A DNA stretch of 64,000 nucleotides from Myxococcales bacterium (GTDB lineage Bacteria > Myxococcota_A > Polyangia > Polyangiales > Polyangiaceae), in assembly GCA_016712525.1 (NCBI GenBank), contig JADJQX010000007.1, positions 248,001 to 312,000 of the forward strand, in the 5' to 3' direction. This document shows positions 1 through 6,828 of the stretch, one piece after another. The position numbers were made by a program, and so were the translations under genes. Position 1 is the first letter of the stretch, and each line of letters begins with the position of its first letter. The notes under the pieces were generated by a model, which searched no databases, was not told the DNA's origin, and worked only from the letters and a program-made list of their open reading frames with translations.

Positions 1-887
1 CCGCGCATCTGGCGCATCGCGAGCGCGTGCTGCGGGTGCGAGGGGAGCCCTGGGTAGTAAACCTTCTTGACTTGGGGGTGGGCCTCGAGCACCCGCGCGA
101 TCTCCGTGGCCGACGCCACGTGCTTCTGCATCCTCACGCCGAGCGTCTTCAGGCCGCGCAGGACCAGGTAGCAGTCGAACGGGCTGGGGACGGCGCCGAC
201 GGACTTCTGGAGGAAACGGAGCCGCTCGCCGAGCGCGTCGTCCGACGTGAGGACCGCGCCGCCGATGACGTCGGAGTGGCCATTCAAGTACTTCGTCGTC
301 GAGTGCACGACCGCGGTCGCGCCGAGGGCGAGCGGGCTCTGGAGCGCGGGCGTCGCGAAGGTGTTGTCCACCGTGAGCGGGATCCCGCGGGCGTGCGCGA
401 TCTCGGCGATCGCGGCGATGTCGAAGACCTTGAGCATCGGGTTCGAGGGGGTCTCGAGCCAGAGCATGCGCGTCTCCGGGCGCACGGCCGCGGCGACCGC
501 CGACAGGTCGCCCATGTCGATGAACGTCGCCGAAATGCCGAACTGTTTCAGTACCTTATCGAAGATTCGAAAGGTCCCTCCGTAGACGTCGTCGCCCACG
601 AGGACGTGGTCGCCGCTCTTCAGCGTCAAGAGCAACGTGGTCATCGCGCCGCAGCCCGAGCCGAAGGCGACCCCGTGTTTTGCGCCCTCGAGGGCGGCGA
701 GGCAGGCCTCGAGCGCTGCGCGTGTGGGGTTGCCCGCGCGCGCGTAGTCGTAGCCCTTGTGCACTCCGGGCCGCTCTTGCGCGAACGTGCTCGCGAGCAC
801 GATCGGGGTCATCACGGCCCCTGTGCCCGGGTCGGGCTCCTGTCCGGCGTGGATGCAGAGCGTGTCGAACCTCGCGTCGTTCGTCAT
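1..887 (-). CDS. Cystathionine gamma-synthase/lyase family PLP enzyme (3' end outside window)
   Basis: Trans-sulfuration enzyme of the Cys/Met metabolism PLP-dependent family (MetB/MetC/CGL), joining or splitting cystathionine between the cysteine and methionine pathways in the cytosol. Reverse-strand translation from the ATG at 887 begins MTNDARFDTLCIHAGQEPD and shows the family landmarks: IHAGQ near the N-terminus, the YDYARAGNPTR segment, AFGSGCGAMTT, GDDVYGGTF, and further on the VDNTFATPALQ and HSTTKYLNGHSD segments carrying the PLP-binding lysine. About 295 residues are visible of a family length near 380; the rest lies beyond position 1. Sequence alone does not separate gamma-synthase from gamma-lyase, so no symbol is given. 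The kinase-like gene lies upstream on the same strand, about 60 bp away. Confidence 0.9.
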   Translation of the reverse strand, partial: MTNDARFDTLCIHAGQEPDPGTGAVMTPIVLASTFAQERPGVHKGYDYARAGNPTRAALEACLAALEGAKHGVAFGSGCGAMTTLLLTLKSGDHVLVGDDVYGGTFRIFDKVLKQFGISATFIDMGDLSAVAAAVRPETRMLWLETPSNPMLKVFDIAAIAEIAHARGIPLTVDNTFATPALQSPLALGATAVVHSTTKYLNGHSDVIGGAVLTSDDALGERLRFLQKSVGAVPSPFDCYLVLRGLKTLGVRMQKHVASATEIARVLEAHPQVKKVYYPGLPSHPQHALAMRQMR

Positions 888-950
888 GCCGCCGACTAGA
901 GCACCGTTCGGGCCCTTTCGGGCGCCTTTCCGCCACCTCCCGGCCCCCGG

Positions 951-1775
951 TCAGCGGCGGAGGCGACGCGCGAGCTCGGCCGCCGAGGGTCTCTCCGAAG
1001 GCTCGTGCGCGACCGCGGCCCCGAGCCCGCGCGCCAGCCGCTCGAGGTGCTCTCGCTCCACCTTGGCCTCGACGGCATGCACCAACAAGGCCGGCGGAGG
1101 GAGAGAGGGCCTCAGGACGATCCCGGCATGGGCCGCCAGCGCGAGGGCGAGGGCGAACACGTCGCTCGCGCCGGTGGACCCGGAAGGGCCGTCGCGCGCG
1201 ACCTCGGGTGCCGCGAAAGCGAGGGTGCCGCGAAAGGGGCCGGGCGGTGTGGGCTCGTCGTCGAGGCGGGCGAACGCGAAGTCGACGAACGTAGGGAACG
1301 CTCCCACGATGAGGTTCTCGGGGCGGACGTCGCCGTGGACGATGCCACGCGCGTGCAGGCTGGCGAGCGCCTCGAACGTGGTCGCCGCGAGCGCCTCGAA
1401 GCGCTCGGGGGCGTGCTCGAGCTCGTCGAGACGCGTGCCCTCCACGTAGCTCATGAGCAGGTAGGGGCCGAACGCGTCGTGACCGCTCTCCACGAGCCGT
1501 GGCGCGCCGTGCCCGCCGAGCCGGGCGAGCGCACGAGCCTCGACCGCGTGGAGTGCCTGCCCGGAGGGGTCGTCGCGCAGGCGAGGGGAGGGCCGCTTCA
1601 CGACGAGGCGGGTGGTCTCGCGCACGACCACGACCACCTCGCCCCCGTGGCCGGTCGAGAGCGTCCGCTCGGCACGCGCGCCCTCGGGTGGCGGAAGAGC
1701 TGGACGTCGTTGGGGCATGCGGTCGTCGGGGGGAAGGGCCCCTTTTTCCTGGCCATGGTTGGCGCTTGCGTTCAT
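951..1775 (-). CDS. Ser/Thr protein kinase-like protein
   Basis: Compact protein-kinase-fold protein of up to 274 residues. The candidate ATP lysine sits in LVVKR (about residue 59) and an alpha-C-type glutamate in EARALARL. The catalytic loop HGDVRPENLI (about residue 146) retains the Asp and Asn, and an APE segment (FAAPEVA) is present. The metal-binding DFG reads VDFAFA, with Gly replaced by Ala, and no glycine-rich loop is obvious. The fold resembles small bacterial Ser/Thr kinases or lipopolysaccharide-kinase/choline-kinase-like proteins, so the substrate is unknown. The start is uncertain: the ATG at 1775 overlaps the start of the divergent lipoprotein gene, while the ATG at 1718 would leave 55 bp for promoters; neither has a convincing ribosome-binding site. 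No extracellular or membrane part is visible. Confidence 0.75.
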   Translation of the reverse strand: MNASANHGQEKGALPPDDRMPQRRPALPPPEGARAERTLSTGHGGEVVVVVRETTRLVVKRPSPRLRDDPSGQALHAVEARALARLGGHGAPRLVESGHDAFGPYLLMSYVEGTRLDELEHAPERFEALAATTFEALASLHARGIVHGDVRPENLIVGAFPTFVDFAFARLDDEPTPPGPFRGTLAFAAPEVARDGPSGSTGASDVFALALALAAHAGIVLRPSLPPPALLVHAVEAKVEREHLERLARGLGAAVAHEPSERPSAAELARRLRR

Positions 1776-2883
1776 GGTTGCGAAAGTGACCCGCTTCTAC
1801 AAGCTTCTCTCCGCTTTGGGCGTGTCGGCGCTGCTCTTCGCGTGCAGCACGGCAGGCCTCGTCACCGCCCCCCCTTCGCCTCCGGTCCCCGAGGAGGACG
1901 CCGAGGTCCCCGTCGATCCGGGGGACGGCGCGGTCGTCCTGCCCGACGGCGCGGTGGTCCCCAAGCTCGAGCTCACGTTCGTGAACGAGCTCACCGTGCA
2001 GGTGATGCCGAGCGATCGCGGGGCCGCCATCCTCGACGCGATCCGCACCGCCAAGACCTCGGTGCATGTCGAGATGTATCTCCTCACGAACGACGACGTG
2101 ATCGCCGCGCTCCGCACCGCCAAGCAGGCCGGCCGCGACGTGAAGGTCGTCCTCAACAAGGATTTTCCCCAGGGCGGTAACGGGAACCTGAAGGCGTTCA
2201 ACGCGCTCACGGCCGGCGGAGTGCCCGTCGTCTACGCGCCGCCGGCGTTCACCTTCACCCACGCGAAGACGATGGTGATCGACGGCACGTCCGGCTGGAT
2301 CATGACGATGAACCTCACCGAGACGAGCCCGTTCGACAACCGCGAGTACCTCGTGCGCATCACCGGTGCGGCCGAGGTGTCGGAGCTCGAGACCATCTTC
2401 CAGGCCGACTTCACGAACACCTCGAAGGACATCCCGGGGCGGCTCGTCGTGTCTCCTGCGTCGGCCACCAAGCTCGACGCCCAGAAGAGGCTCGTCGCCC
2501 TCATTCAACAGGCCCAGAAAGAGGTCGACCTCGAGGGCGAGTCCCTCGCCGACACCCAGATCGTCGAGGCCCTCGTCGCGGCGAAGCGCGCGGGCAAGAC
2601 GGTGCGCATCATCCTGAACGACCGCGAGCCGTCGACGGGGCAGGACGCTGCGATCGCCACCTTGCGGGCCGCGCAAATCCCCATCGTGAAGGTGGGCACC
2701 CCCGACATCCACGCGAAGTGCATCGTGGTCGATCGCGCCCGCGCCTACATCGGCTCGCAGAACTTCACGCAGACCGCGCTCCTCAAGAACCGCGAGGTCG
2801 GCGTCCTGACGGACAACCCCACCGAGGTCGCCAAGGTCGTCTCCACGATCGACGCCGACTACGCGAAGAGCACGCCGTTCTGA
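1774..2883 (+). CDS. Phospholipase D-family lipoprotein
   Basis: Exported protein of 369 residues with two phospholipase-D catalytic motifs. The first is HAKTMVID (about residue 168) and the second HAKCIVVD (about residue 316), both matching HxKxxxxD, so the two-domain active site of the PLD superfamily looks intact. The first 30 residues form a lipoprotein signal with lipobox LLFAC; a Pro/Asp-rich linker follows. The family includes phosphatidyl transferases, cardiolipin synthases and nucleases; a lipid-anchored form acting in the periplasm or at the cell surface is the simplest inference, and the substrate cannot be told. The reading frame stays open upstream to 1612, but the ATG at 1774 is chosen because the signal peptide starts there. 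tRNA-His follows 74 bp downstream. Confidence 0.9.
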   Translation: MVAKVTRFYKLLSALGVSALLFACSTAGLVTAPPSPPVPEEDAEVPVDPGDGAVVLPDGAVVPKLELTFVNELTVQVMPSDRGAAILDAIRTAKTSVHVEMYLLTNDDVIAALRTAKQAGRDVKVVLNKDFPQGGNGNLKAFNALTAGGVPVVYAPPAFTFTHAKTMVIDGTSGWIMTMNLTETSPFDNREYLVRITGAAEVSELETIFQADFTNTSKDIPGRLVVSPASATKLDAQKRLVALIQQAQKEVDLEGESLADTQIVEALVAAKRAGKTVRIILNDREPSTGQDAAIATLRAAQIPIVKVGTPDIHAKCIVVDRARAYIGSQNFTQTALLKNREVGVLTDNPTEVAKVVSTIDADYAKSTPF

Positions 2884-2957
2884 GCCTCGCCTCGGGAGAG
2901 GTCCCTGCCGAATTTGGTTGCCTATCCCCGCGCGAAGACTATGGTGCCGCGTCGTCC

Positions 2958-3030
2958 GTGGCCGTAGCTCAGTAGGTAGAGCGCCGGATTGTGGCTCCGG
3001 CTGTCGCGGGTTCGATCCCCGTCGGTCACC
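2958..3030 (+). tRNA. tRNA-His (anticodon GTG)
   Basis: A full cloverleaf can be drawn. The 7-bp acceptor stem is 2958-2964 with 3023-3029 (one G-T pair), the D arm is 2967-2982, and the anticodon stem is 2984-2988 with 2996-3000 around GTG at 2991-2993. The variable loop is 3001-3005 and the T arm 3006-3022, with loop TTCGATC. The discriminator is C (3030). The base before the acceptor stem (2957) is C, so the G-1 expected of tRNA-His is not encoded, and CCA is not encoded either. An intrinsic terminator follows. Confidence 0.95.
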
Positions 3031-3053
3031 CTCCAGAAACTGCAACAAAATCG

Positions 3054-3089
3054 AACCCTTCCGCCAAACCGGAGGGGTTTCGTTTTTTG
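3054..3089 (+). terminator. Intrinsic terminator after tRNA-His
   Basis: Inverted repeat AACCCTTCCG (3054-3063) / CGGAGGGGTT (3070-3079), 10 bp with one wobble pair, followed after TCG by six T (3083-3088). It would end the tRNA transcript and lies directly ahead of the Flp pilin leader. Confidence 0.8.
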
Positions 3090-3135
3090 TGTCGTTTGCG
3101 CGCAACGAAGCGCGCGTCGTGGCCGACCTCCCGCC
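3080..3135 (+). promoter_or_regulatory. Leader of the Flp pilin gene (related element 1)
   Basis: AT-richer stretch between the terminator and the Flp start with the order TTTCG, GTGTCG, GCGCAAC, GCGCGC, GCCGAC. The same order of short blocks recurs at 3541-3642 and 6121-6184, ahead of two other genes of the island. Function not known; shared promoter or regulator binding is an inference. Confidence 0.4.
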
Positions 3136-3330
3136 ATGAGCACTCCCTCCACTCTCCTCCGTCCATCGCGCCCGTCGCGCGTTCGTCGCCGCGGGGCCTC
3201 TCTCGTCGAGTACGCCCTCGTCCTCACCGCCATCGCCGTGCCCACGATCTTAGGGGTCACGGTCGCCGGGGCGCGGCTCTTCGCGGACTACCGCGCGGCC
3301 CGGGATCACGTGATCCGCAGCACCCCCTGA
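3136..3330 (+). CDS. Flp-type (class IVb) pilin precursor
   Basis: Protein of 64 residues with the hallmark of Flp/Tad pilins: a short basic leader ending in Gly, then ASLVEYALVLTAIAVPTILG. The processing site is RRRG|ASLVEY, matching G/X4-E-Y, and is followed by one hydrophobic helix of about 20 residues and a short charged tail. Flp pilins assemble into Tad pili or related secretion filaments after cleavage by a TadV/CpaA peptidase; such a peptidase is encoded 312 bp downstream. The start is the first Met before the basic leader, with no strong ribosome-binding site. It may be the major pilin or a minor one; other flp copies could exist elsewhere in the genome. Confidence 0.85.
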   Translation: MSTPSTLLRPSRPSRVRRRGASLVEYALVLTAIAVPTILGVTVAGARLFADYRAARDHVIRSTP

Positions 3331-3503
3331 GCGTCTCCCGGAGGCTTCGGCGCGACGCGCCACGAGGGCGTCACCGTGGGCTCCCCGCGAGCGATCGCCG
3401 GGAGTCCGCCCGAGACGTGACCGCGGCCCCCACACCGACGACCGAGCCTTGCTCGCGCTCGCCCGCCGTGCGCGCTCTCTCCCCCCGACGGCCGCCCCTG
3501 ACG

Positions 3504-3533
3504 CGCCGATCCTCCGCGGATCGGCGTGTTTTT
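3504..3533 (+). terminator. Intrinsic terminator after the Flp pilin gene
   Basis: Perfect 9-bp inverted repeat CGCCGATCC (3504-3512) / GGATCGGCG (3518-3526), loop of 5, followed by TGTTTTT. It lies in the 312-bp gap between the pilin stop (3330) and the peptidase start (3643). The rest of that gap holds no convincing gene. Confidence 0.85.
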
Positions 3534-3540
3534 CCATGGT

Positions 3541-3642
3541 TTTTCGCGTGTCGAAGAAAAAAGAGGGGCCTCTGCGAAATCGAACGCAACACCTCGCGCC
3601 GGCGCGCCGACCTACCTCGCGAACCCCACGAAGGAGCCCCCG
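3541..3642 (+). promoter_or_regulatory. Leader of the prepilin peptidase gene (related element 2)
   Basis: Begins TTTTCGCGTGTCGAAGAAAA right after the terminator. It contains CGCAAC, CTCGCGCC and GCGCGCCGAC in the same order as the leaders at 3080 and 6121. Positions 3541-3562 match 6121-6142 at 18 of 22 bases. It ends in a strong ribosome-binding site, AAGGAG (3631-3636), seven bases before the ATG. Confidence 0.45.
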
Positions 3643-4191
3643 ATGGACCCGTTTTTCGTAGCCGCCGCCGCCGTCGCCGCCACCGCATGTGTCACCGATC
3701 TGAAGACCGGGACGATCCCGAACCGCCTCACGCTCCCGGTCCTCGCGCTCGCGCCCCTCGCCCGCATGGCCTACGCGAAACACGCTGGCCTCGCCGCCGA
3801 CGACGTGGCCTTGGAGGGCGCGCTCTCGGTCGTGGGTGCCCTCGTCGCCTCCGCCGTCCCTGCCACGCTCTACCGAAAGTCCGCCATCGGCGCCGGTGAC
3901 GTGAAGCTCTTCGCAGCGCTCGGCGCCCTCGCGCATCCGTCGCTCGGCCTCGAGATCCTGAGCTTCTCGTTCGTCGTCGCGATCGTGCTCGCGCCGGTCT
4001 CGCTCATCTACCGAGGCACGTTCGCGCGCACCCTCGGGAACCTCGTGACGCTCGCCGCGAACCTCGTCCGCCCGGCTCACGCGAGGCGCGAGGTGCCCGC
4101 CGCGGCCATGACGTGGCTGAAAATGGGCCCCGCGATCTTCGTGGGCACGCTCGTGGCGCTCGGCCTCCACGTGTCCGGGGGGGCGTCGTGA
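3643..4191 (+). CDS. Type IV prepilin peptidase, CpaA/TadV family
   Basis: Inner-membrane aspartic protease (A24 family) expected to cleave the leaders of the Flp pilin and TadE-like pseudopilins encoded beside it. The 182 residues contain both catalytic aspartates, in TDLKTGTIPN (about residue 18) and in GAGDVKL (about residue 88, the GxGD motif). They also contain about five hydrophobic segments, and lack the N-terminal methylase domain of PilD, as usual for the CpaA branch. The start at 3643 is fixed by AAGGAG at 3631-3636; the frame is open further upstream without a better site. The stop overlaps the GTG start of the TadE-like gene (GTGA), so the two are probably translationally coupled. 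Confidence 0.9.
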   Translation: MDPFFVAAAAVAATACVTDLKTGTIPNRLTLPVLALAPLARMAYAKHAGLAADDVALEGALSVVGALVASAVPATLYRKSAIGAGDVKLFAALGALAHPSLGLEILSFSFVVAIVLAPVSLIYRGTFARTLGNLVTLAANLVRPAHARREVPAAAMTWLKMGPAIFVGTLVALGLHVSGGAS

Positions 4192-4661
4192 GGACGAAGC
4201 TGCGCCCTCGCCGCGCCCGCGGGGCCGTCATGGCCGAGCTCGCCATCTCGCTCCCGCCGCTCCTCGCCACCTTCTTCGGGCTCGCGCAGGTCACGAAGCT
4301 CGAGACGACGAAGCTCCTCGTGATGCACGCGGCGGTGTGCGGGGCACGCACCGCGGCCGTCACGTCGAACGTGCACGGCAACAACCCCGGCACCCCGACT
4401 GGCGAGAACGATCTCCCGCGCCGCGCCGTGCGCGAGGCGATCTTGCCCTTCATCGAGGCGGGCGCGCTCTCCGAGCCCGAGGTCTCGGTCGACGACGCCT
4501 CGAGCGCGGCCGACCCGAGCGGACCGGTCCGCGTCACCGTCACCACCAAGGTCCGCTGCTCCGTCCCGATGATGGGGCGGGTCGTGTGCAAAGGCCCGGA
4601 GAAGGTCCTCCGGGCCGTCGCCGAGCTGCCCCACCAGGGCGCCACCTACGCCGACGAATGA
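4188..4661 (+). CDS. TadE-like pseudopilin
   Basis: Protein of 157 residues with a basic N-terminus and a pseudopilin cleavage motif RARG|AVMAEL (G/X4-E), followed by one hydrophobic helix (about residues 15-32) and an exported domain. This is the layout of TadE/RcpTadE proteins, which act with TadF and TadG as minor pseudopilins of Tad pili. The start is the GTG at 4188, which overlaps the peptidase stop; an upstream ATG at 4113 in the same frame lies inside the peptidase gene and is unlikely. The exported part has a Cys pair (VRCSV and VVCKG) that could form a disulfide. The TadG-like gene follows after 13 bp. Confidence 0.82.
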   Translation: MRTKLRPRRARGAVMAELAISLPPLLATFFGLAQVTKLETTKLLVMHAAVCGARTAAVTSNVHGNNPGTPTGENDLPRRAVREAILPFIEAGALSEPEVSVDDASSAADPSGPVRVTVTTKVRCSVPMMGRVVCKGPEKVLRAVAELPHQGATYADE

Positions 4662-4674
4662 GAGGGATAAGACA

Positions 4675-6063
4675 ATGAAATCCGATGTTTGTCGTGGCGA
4701 TGACGAGACGTTGATCCGCGGGGAGCGAGGGGCCGTCATGCTCATGGGGCTCTTCTTCGCGATGTTCCTCATCGCGGGGATGTGGGCGATGAAGGGCGTC
4801 GGCGACGCCATCGTGTTCCGCCAGCGCATGCAAGAGGCGGCCGATCACGAGACGTACGCGGCGGCCGTCGTGCACGCCCGAGGCATGAACCTCGTCGCGG
4901 CGCTCAACGTGCTCATGCGCATCCTCGCGCTCCTCTTCCTCGTCATGAGCGTGCTCCGCGATCTGCTCGTGGTCGCCATGGCCCTCCTCGGCGCGTGCGC
5001 GGTCATCCCGTGGACGGCGGCGTTGTGCGGGCCGCTCTTCGCCGTCTCCTGCAACGCGTACAAGGCCATCGTGCAAGCGCGCAGCAAGTACGAGACCTTC
5101 GTCATCAAGCCGGTCCTCCCCGCGCTCTCGGGCGTCCAGACCGCCGCCGCGATCGGCTACCCGTGGCTCGCCTCCCTGAAGGCCGCAGGTGTGGGAGACG
5201 CGTACGACGCGAGCGCCATCACCGTGGGCTCCTCGCACGTCCCGGGGCTCGCGTTCGACGTCGCCACGGACTCCATGTTCGACGGATCGGGGGACTCGAG
5301 CGGCGAGGCCGCGTGCCGCGCATCCTCGGCCGGCCGTGGCACGGACCGCCAAGGCCAAGGTGGAGCCAACGACACCGACAAGGACGACGCGACCAAGCTC
5401 GGGCTGCCCGTCGTGAACGTCGAGAACGCGAAGCTCTGCGAGCTCGCCGCCGACAGCGTCGTCGACTACTTCCCGGGCTTCCTCGGCGCGGTGCTCTCGT
5501 GGGTGGCGGGCGCCTTCAACGACGCCGGCAGCTACTGCTCCGGGTTCCCGTGGGAGACCGAGAGCGTCGGCTGGAAGCGCATGTACAAGCCGGCGAAGAA
5601 CGGCTCGGCCTACATGCAGGTCTGGGGCGTGTCGCTCCCCCCCGGCTACGACGATCGCTCGAACGCGTCGAAGGTGGCGCTCGGCCACGGCTCGAAGGTC
5701 GGGCTCCCCATGGCCGACAAAATTCGGAAGGCCGGTGAGCCCGCGAAGGTCACGCCGTTCTTCGCGCAGGCCGAGATGTTCTACGCCTGCAAGGGCGCGT
5801 GGGCCTCGAAGGACTGCAACGGAGACGCCGAGGAGGACAGCCGCGCGACGTTCAACATGAAGTGGCGCGCGCGCCTCCGCCCCGTCGGGCTGCCCAAGGC
5901 CGGGCCCTTCCGGATCCGCGACATGATCGGGCTCGCCGAGCGCGCGTCGAGCCGGTTCGGAAGCGACGGGCGCTCGGGTCCCGGGTCGGAGTCGGTGCAC
6001 GACGCGGGGGGCGCGCTCCTCGACGGCCTGGGGCAGACCTCGGCGCACCCCATCCTGCACTGA
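4675..6063 (+). CDS. TadG-like Tad pilus-associated membrane protein
   Basis: Protein of 462 residues. After a 20-residue cytoplasmic leader comes ERGAVMLMGLFFAMFLIAG, a TadE/TadG-type membrane helix, but the Glu at position +5 of pseudopilins is Met here, as expected for TadG rather than TadE. Two or more further hydrophobic segments follow (about residues 80-130, containing LLFLVMSVL and LLGACAVIPW). The large remainder is probably exported and contains about ten Cys. TadG proteins are thought to anchor or assist Tad pilus assembly; similarity beyond the N-terminus cannot be judged here. AGAGGG ahead of the ATG gives a plausible ribosome-binding site. A hairpin follows the stop. Confidence 0.7.
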   Translation: MKSDVCRGDDETLIRGERGAVMLMGLFFAMFLIAGMWAMKGVGDAIVFRQRMQEAADHETYAAAVVHARGMNLVAALNVLMRILALLFLVMSVLRDLLVVAMALLGACAVIPWTAALCGPLFAVSCNAYKAIVQARSKYETFVIKPVLPALSGVQTAAAIGYPWLASLKAAGVGDAYDASAITVGSSHVPGLAFDVATDSMFDGSGDSSGEAACRASSAGRGTDRQGQGGANDTDKDDATKLGLPVVNVENAKLCELAADSVVDYFPGFLGAVLSWVAGAFNDAGSYCSGFPWETESVGWKRMYKPAKNGSAYMQVWGVSLPPGYDDRSNASKVALGHGSKVGLPMADKIRKAGEPAKVTPFFAQAEMFYACKGAWASKDCNGDAEEDSRATFNMKWRARLRPVGLPKAGPFRIRDMIGLAERASSRFGSDGRSGPGSESVHDAGGALLDGLGQTSAHPILH

Positions 6064-6077
6064 AGCTCCAAACGCAT

Positions 6078-6119
6078 GCCGAGGCCCCCGTTTTCCTTAG
6101 TGAAGACGGGGGCTTCGGC
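6078..6119 (+). terminator. Hairpin after the TadG-like gene
   Basis: Inverted repeat of 14 bp with one mismatch, GCCGAGGCCCCCGT (6078-6091) / ACGGGGGCTTCGGC (6106-6119), loop of 14. It has no clean T-tract, so termination is less certain than at 3504. It precedes leader element 3. Confidence 0.6.
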
Positions 6120-6120
6120 G

Positions 6121-6184
6121 ATTTCGTGCGTCGACGAAAAAAAGGACGCAACGGCTTCGCGCGGGGCGCCGACGAAGGGGGGCC
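6121..6184 (+). promoter_or_regulatory. Leader of the second TadE-like gene (related element 3)
   Basis: Starts ATTTCGTGCGTCGACGAAAA and continues with ACGCAAC, TTCGCGC and GGCGCCGAC, the same block order as the leaders at 3080 and 3541. It contains the inverted repeat TTTCGT-6-ACGAAA. An AAGGGGGG ribosome-binding site ends it. Confidence 0.45.
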
Positions 6185-6802
6185 ATGTCGAAAAAAGCCT
6201 CGGGCGAGACCCCCCACCGCCCCGTCCCCGTCCCCGTCCCCGTCCTCCTCGCCGGTCGCACATGTCGCCGCGGCGCGGCCATGGTCGAGGCCGGCGTCGT
6301 GCTCCCCGTGCTCGTCTGTTTCCTCGGCCTCGGCCTCATGATGTTCCGCGGGTACGAGACGAAGATCTCGCAGAACCACGCCATCCGTAGCCGTGCCCTC
6401 TCCTTCGCCGCTCACGACTGCGACGAGCGCGCGATGCCGGTCGCGGCCGGGAGCGGCGCGGTCTCACGCGAAGAGACGACCCTCGCGGCCCCCGGCTCGA
6501 TCGACGACACCGCGTCCGGTCGCGCGATGGCGGCTCGCTCGCCGGCCGTCAGCGGTCGCTCGGGGTACGCCTCGGCGCACTACGCCGACACCACGGTCAA
6601 AAACCCGTTCCCGTCGAAGGCGACGGAGGGCAAGGGGCTCACGCTCAAGGTCCGCGGCGAGCGCTCCGTCACGCTCTGCAACGACGCCCCCATGGACGGC
6701 GATCTCGCCTCGATGGCCGAGACGATCGGCTCGGAGGTCACGACCGCCGCCGGCGGCCACGAGGACACCAACGGCGGCCGCGAAGACTTCCTCAAGGACT
6801 GA
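6185..6802 (+). CDS. TadE-like pseudopilin, second copy
   Basis: Protein of 205 residues. The first 30 residues include a Val-Pro run (PVPVPVPV) encoded by repeats of CCCGTC. The pseudopilin motif CRRG|AAMVEAG then leads into a hydrophobic helix (about residues 31-52). The exported domain has two Cys (HDCDE, TLCND) and ends in an acidic Gly-rich tail. The G/X4-E motif makes it a probable substrate of the CpaA-type peptidase at 3643. It has its own leader after the hairpin at 6078 and so probably its own promoter. The next gene starts 26 bp downstream behind AAAGGA. Confidence 0.75.
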   Translation: MSKKASGETPHRPVPVPVPVLLAGRTCRRGAAMVEAGVVLPVLVCFLGLGLMMFRGYETKISQNHAIRSRALSFAAHDCDERAMPVAAGSGAVSREETTLAAPGSIDDTASGRAMAARSPAVSGRSGYASAHYADTTVKNPFPSKATEGKGLTLKVRGERSVTLCNDAPMDGDLASMAETIGSEVTTAAGGHEDTNGGREDFLKD

Positions 6803-6828
6803 GCCTCGGGCTCGAAAGGAACACGACC

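Noticed and set aside
556..3105. 849-residue open frame on the minus strand
   Set aside because: Arg/Gly/Asp-rich antisense shadow running through the trans-sulfuration, kinase and PLD genes and the tRNA; no domain recognisable.
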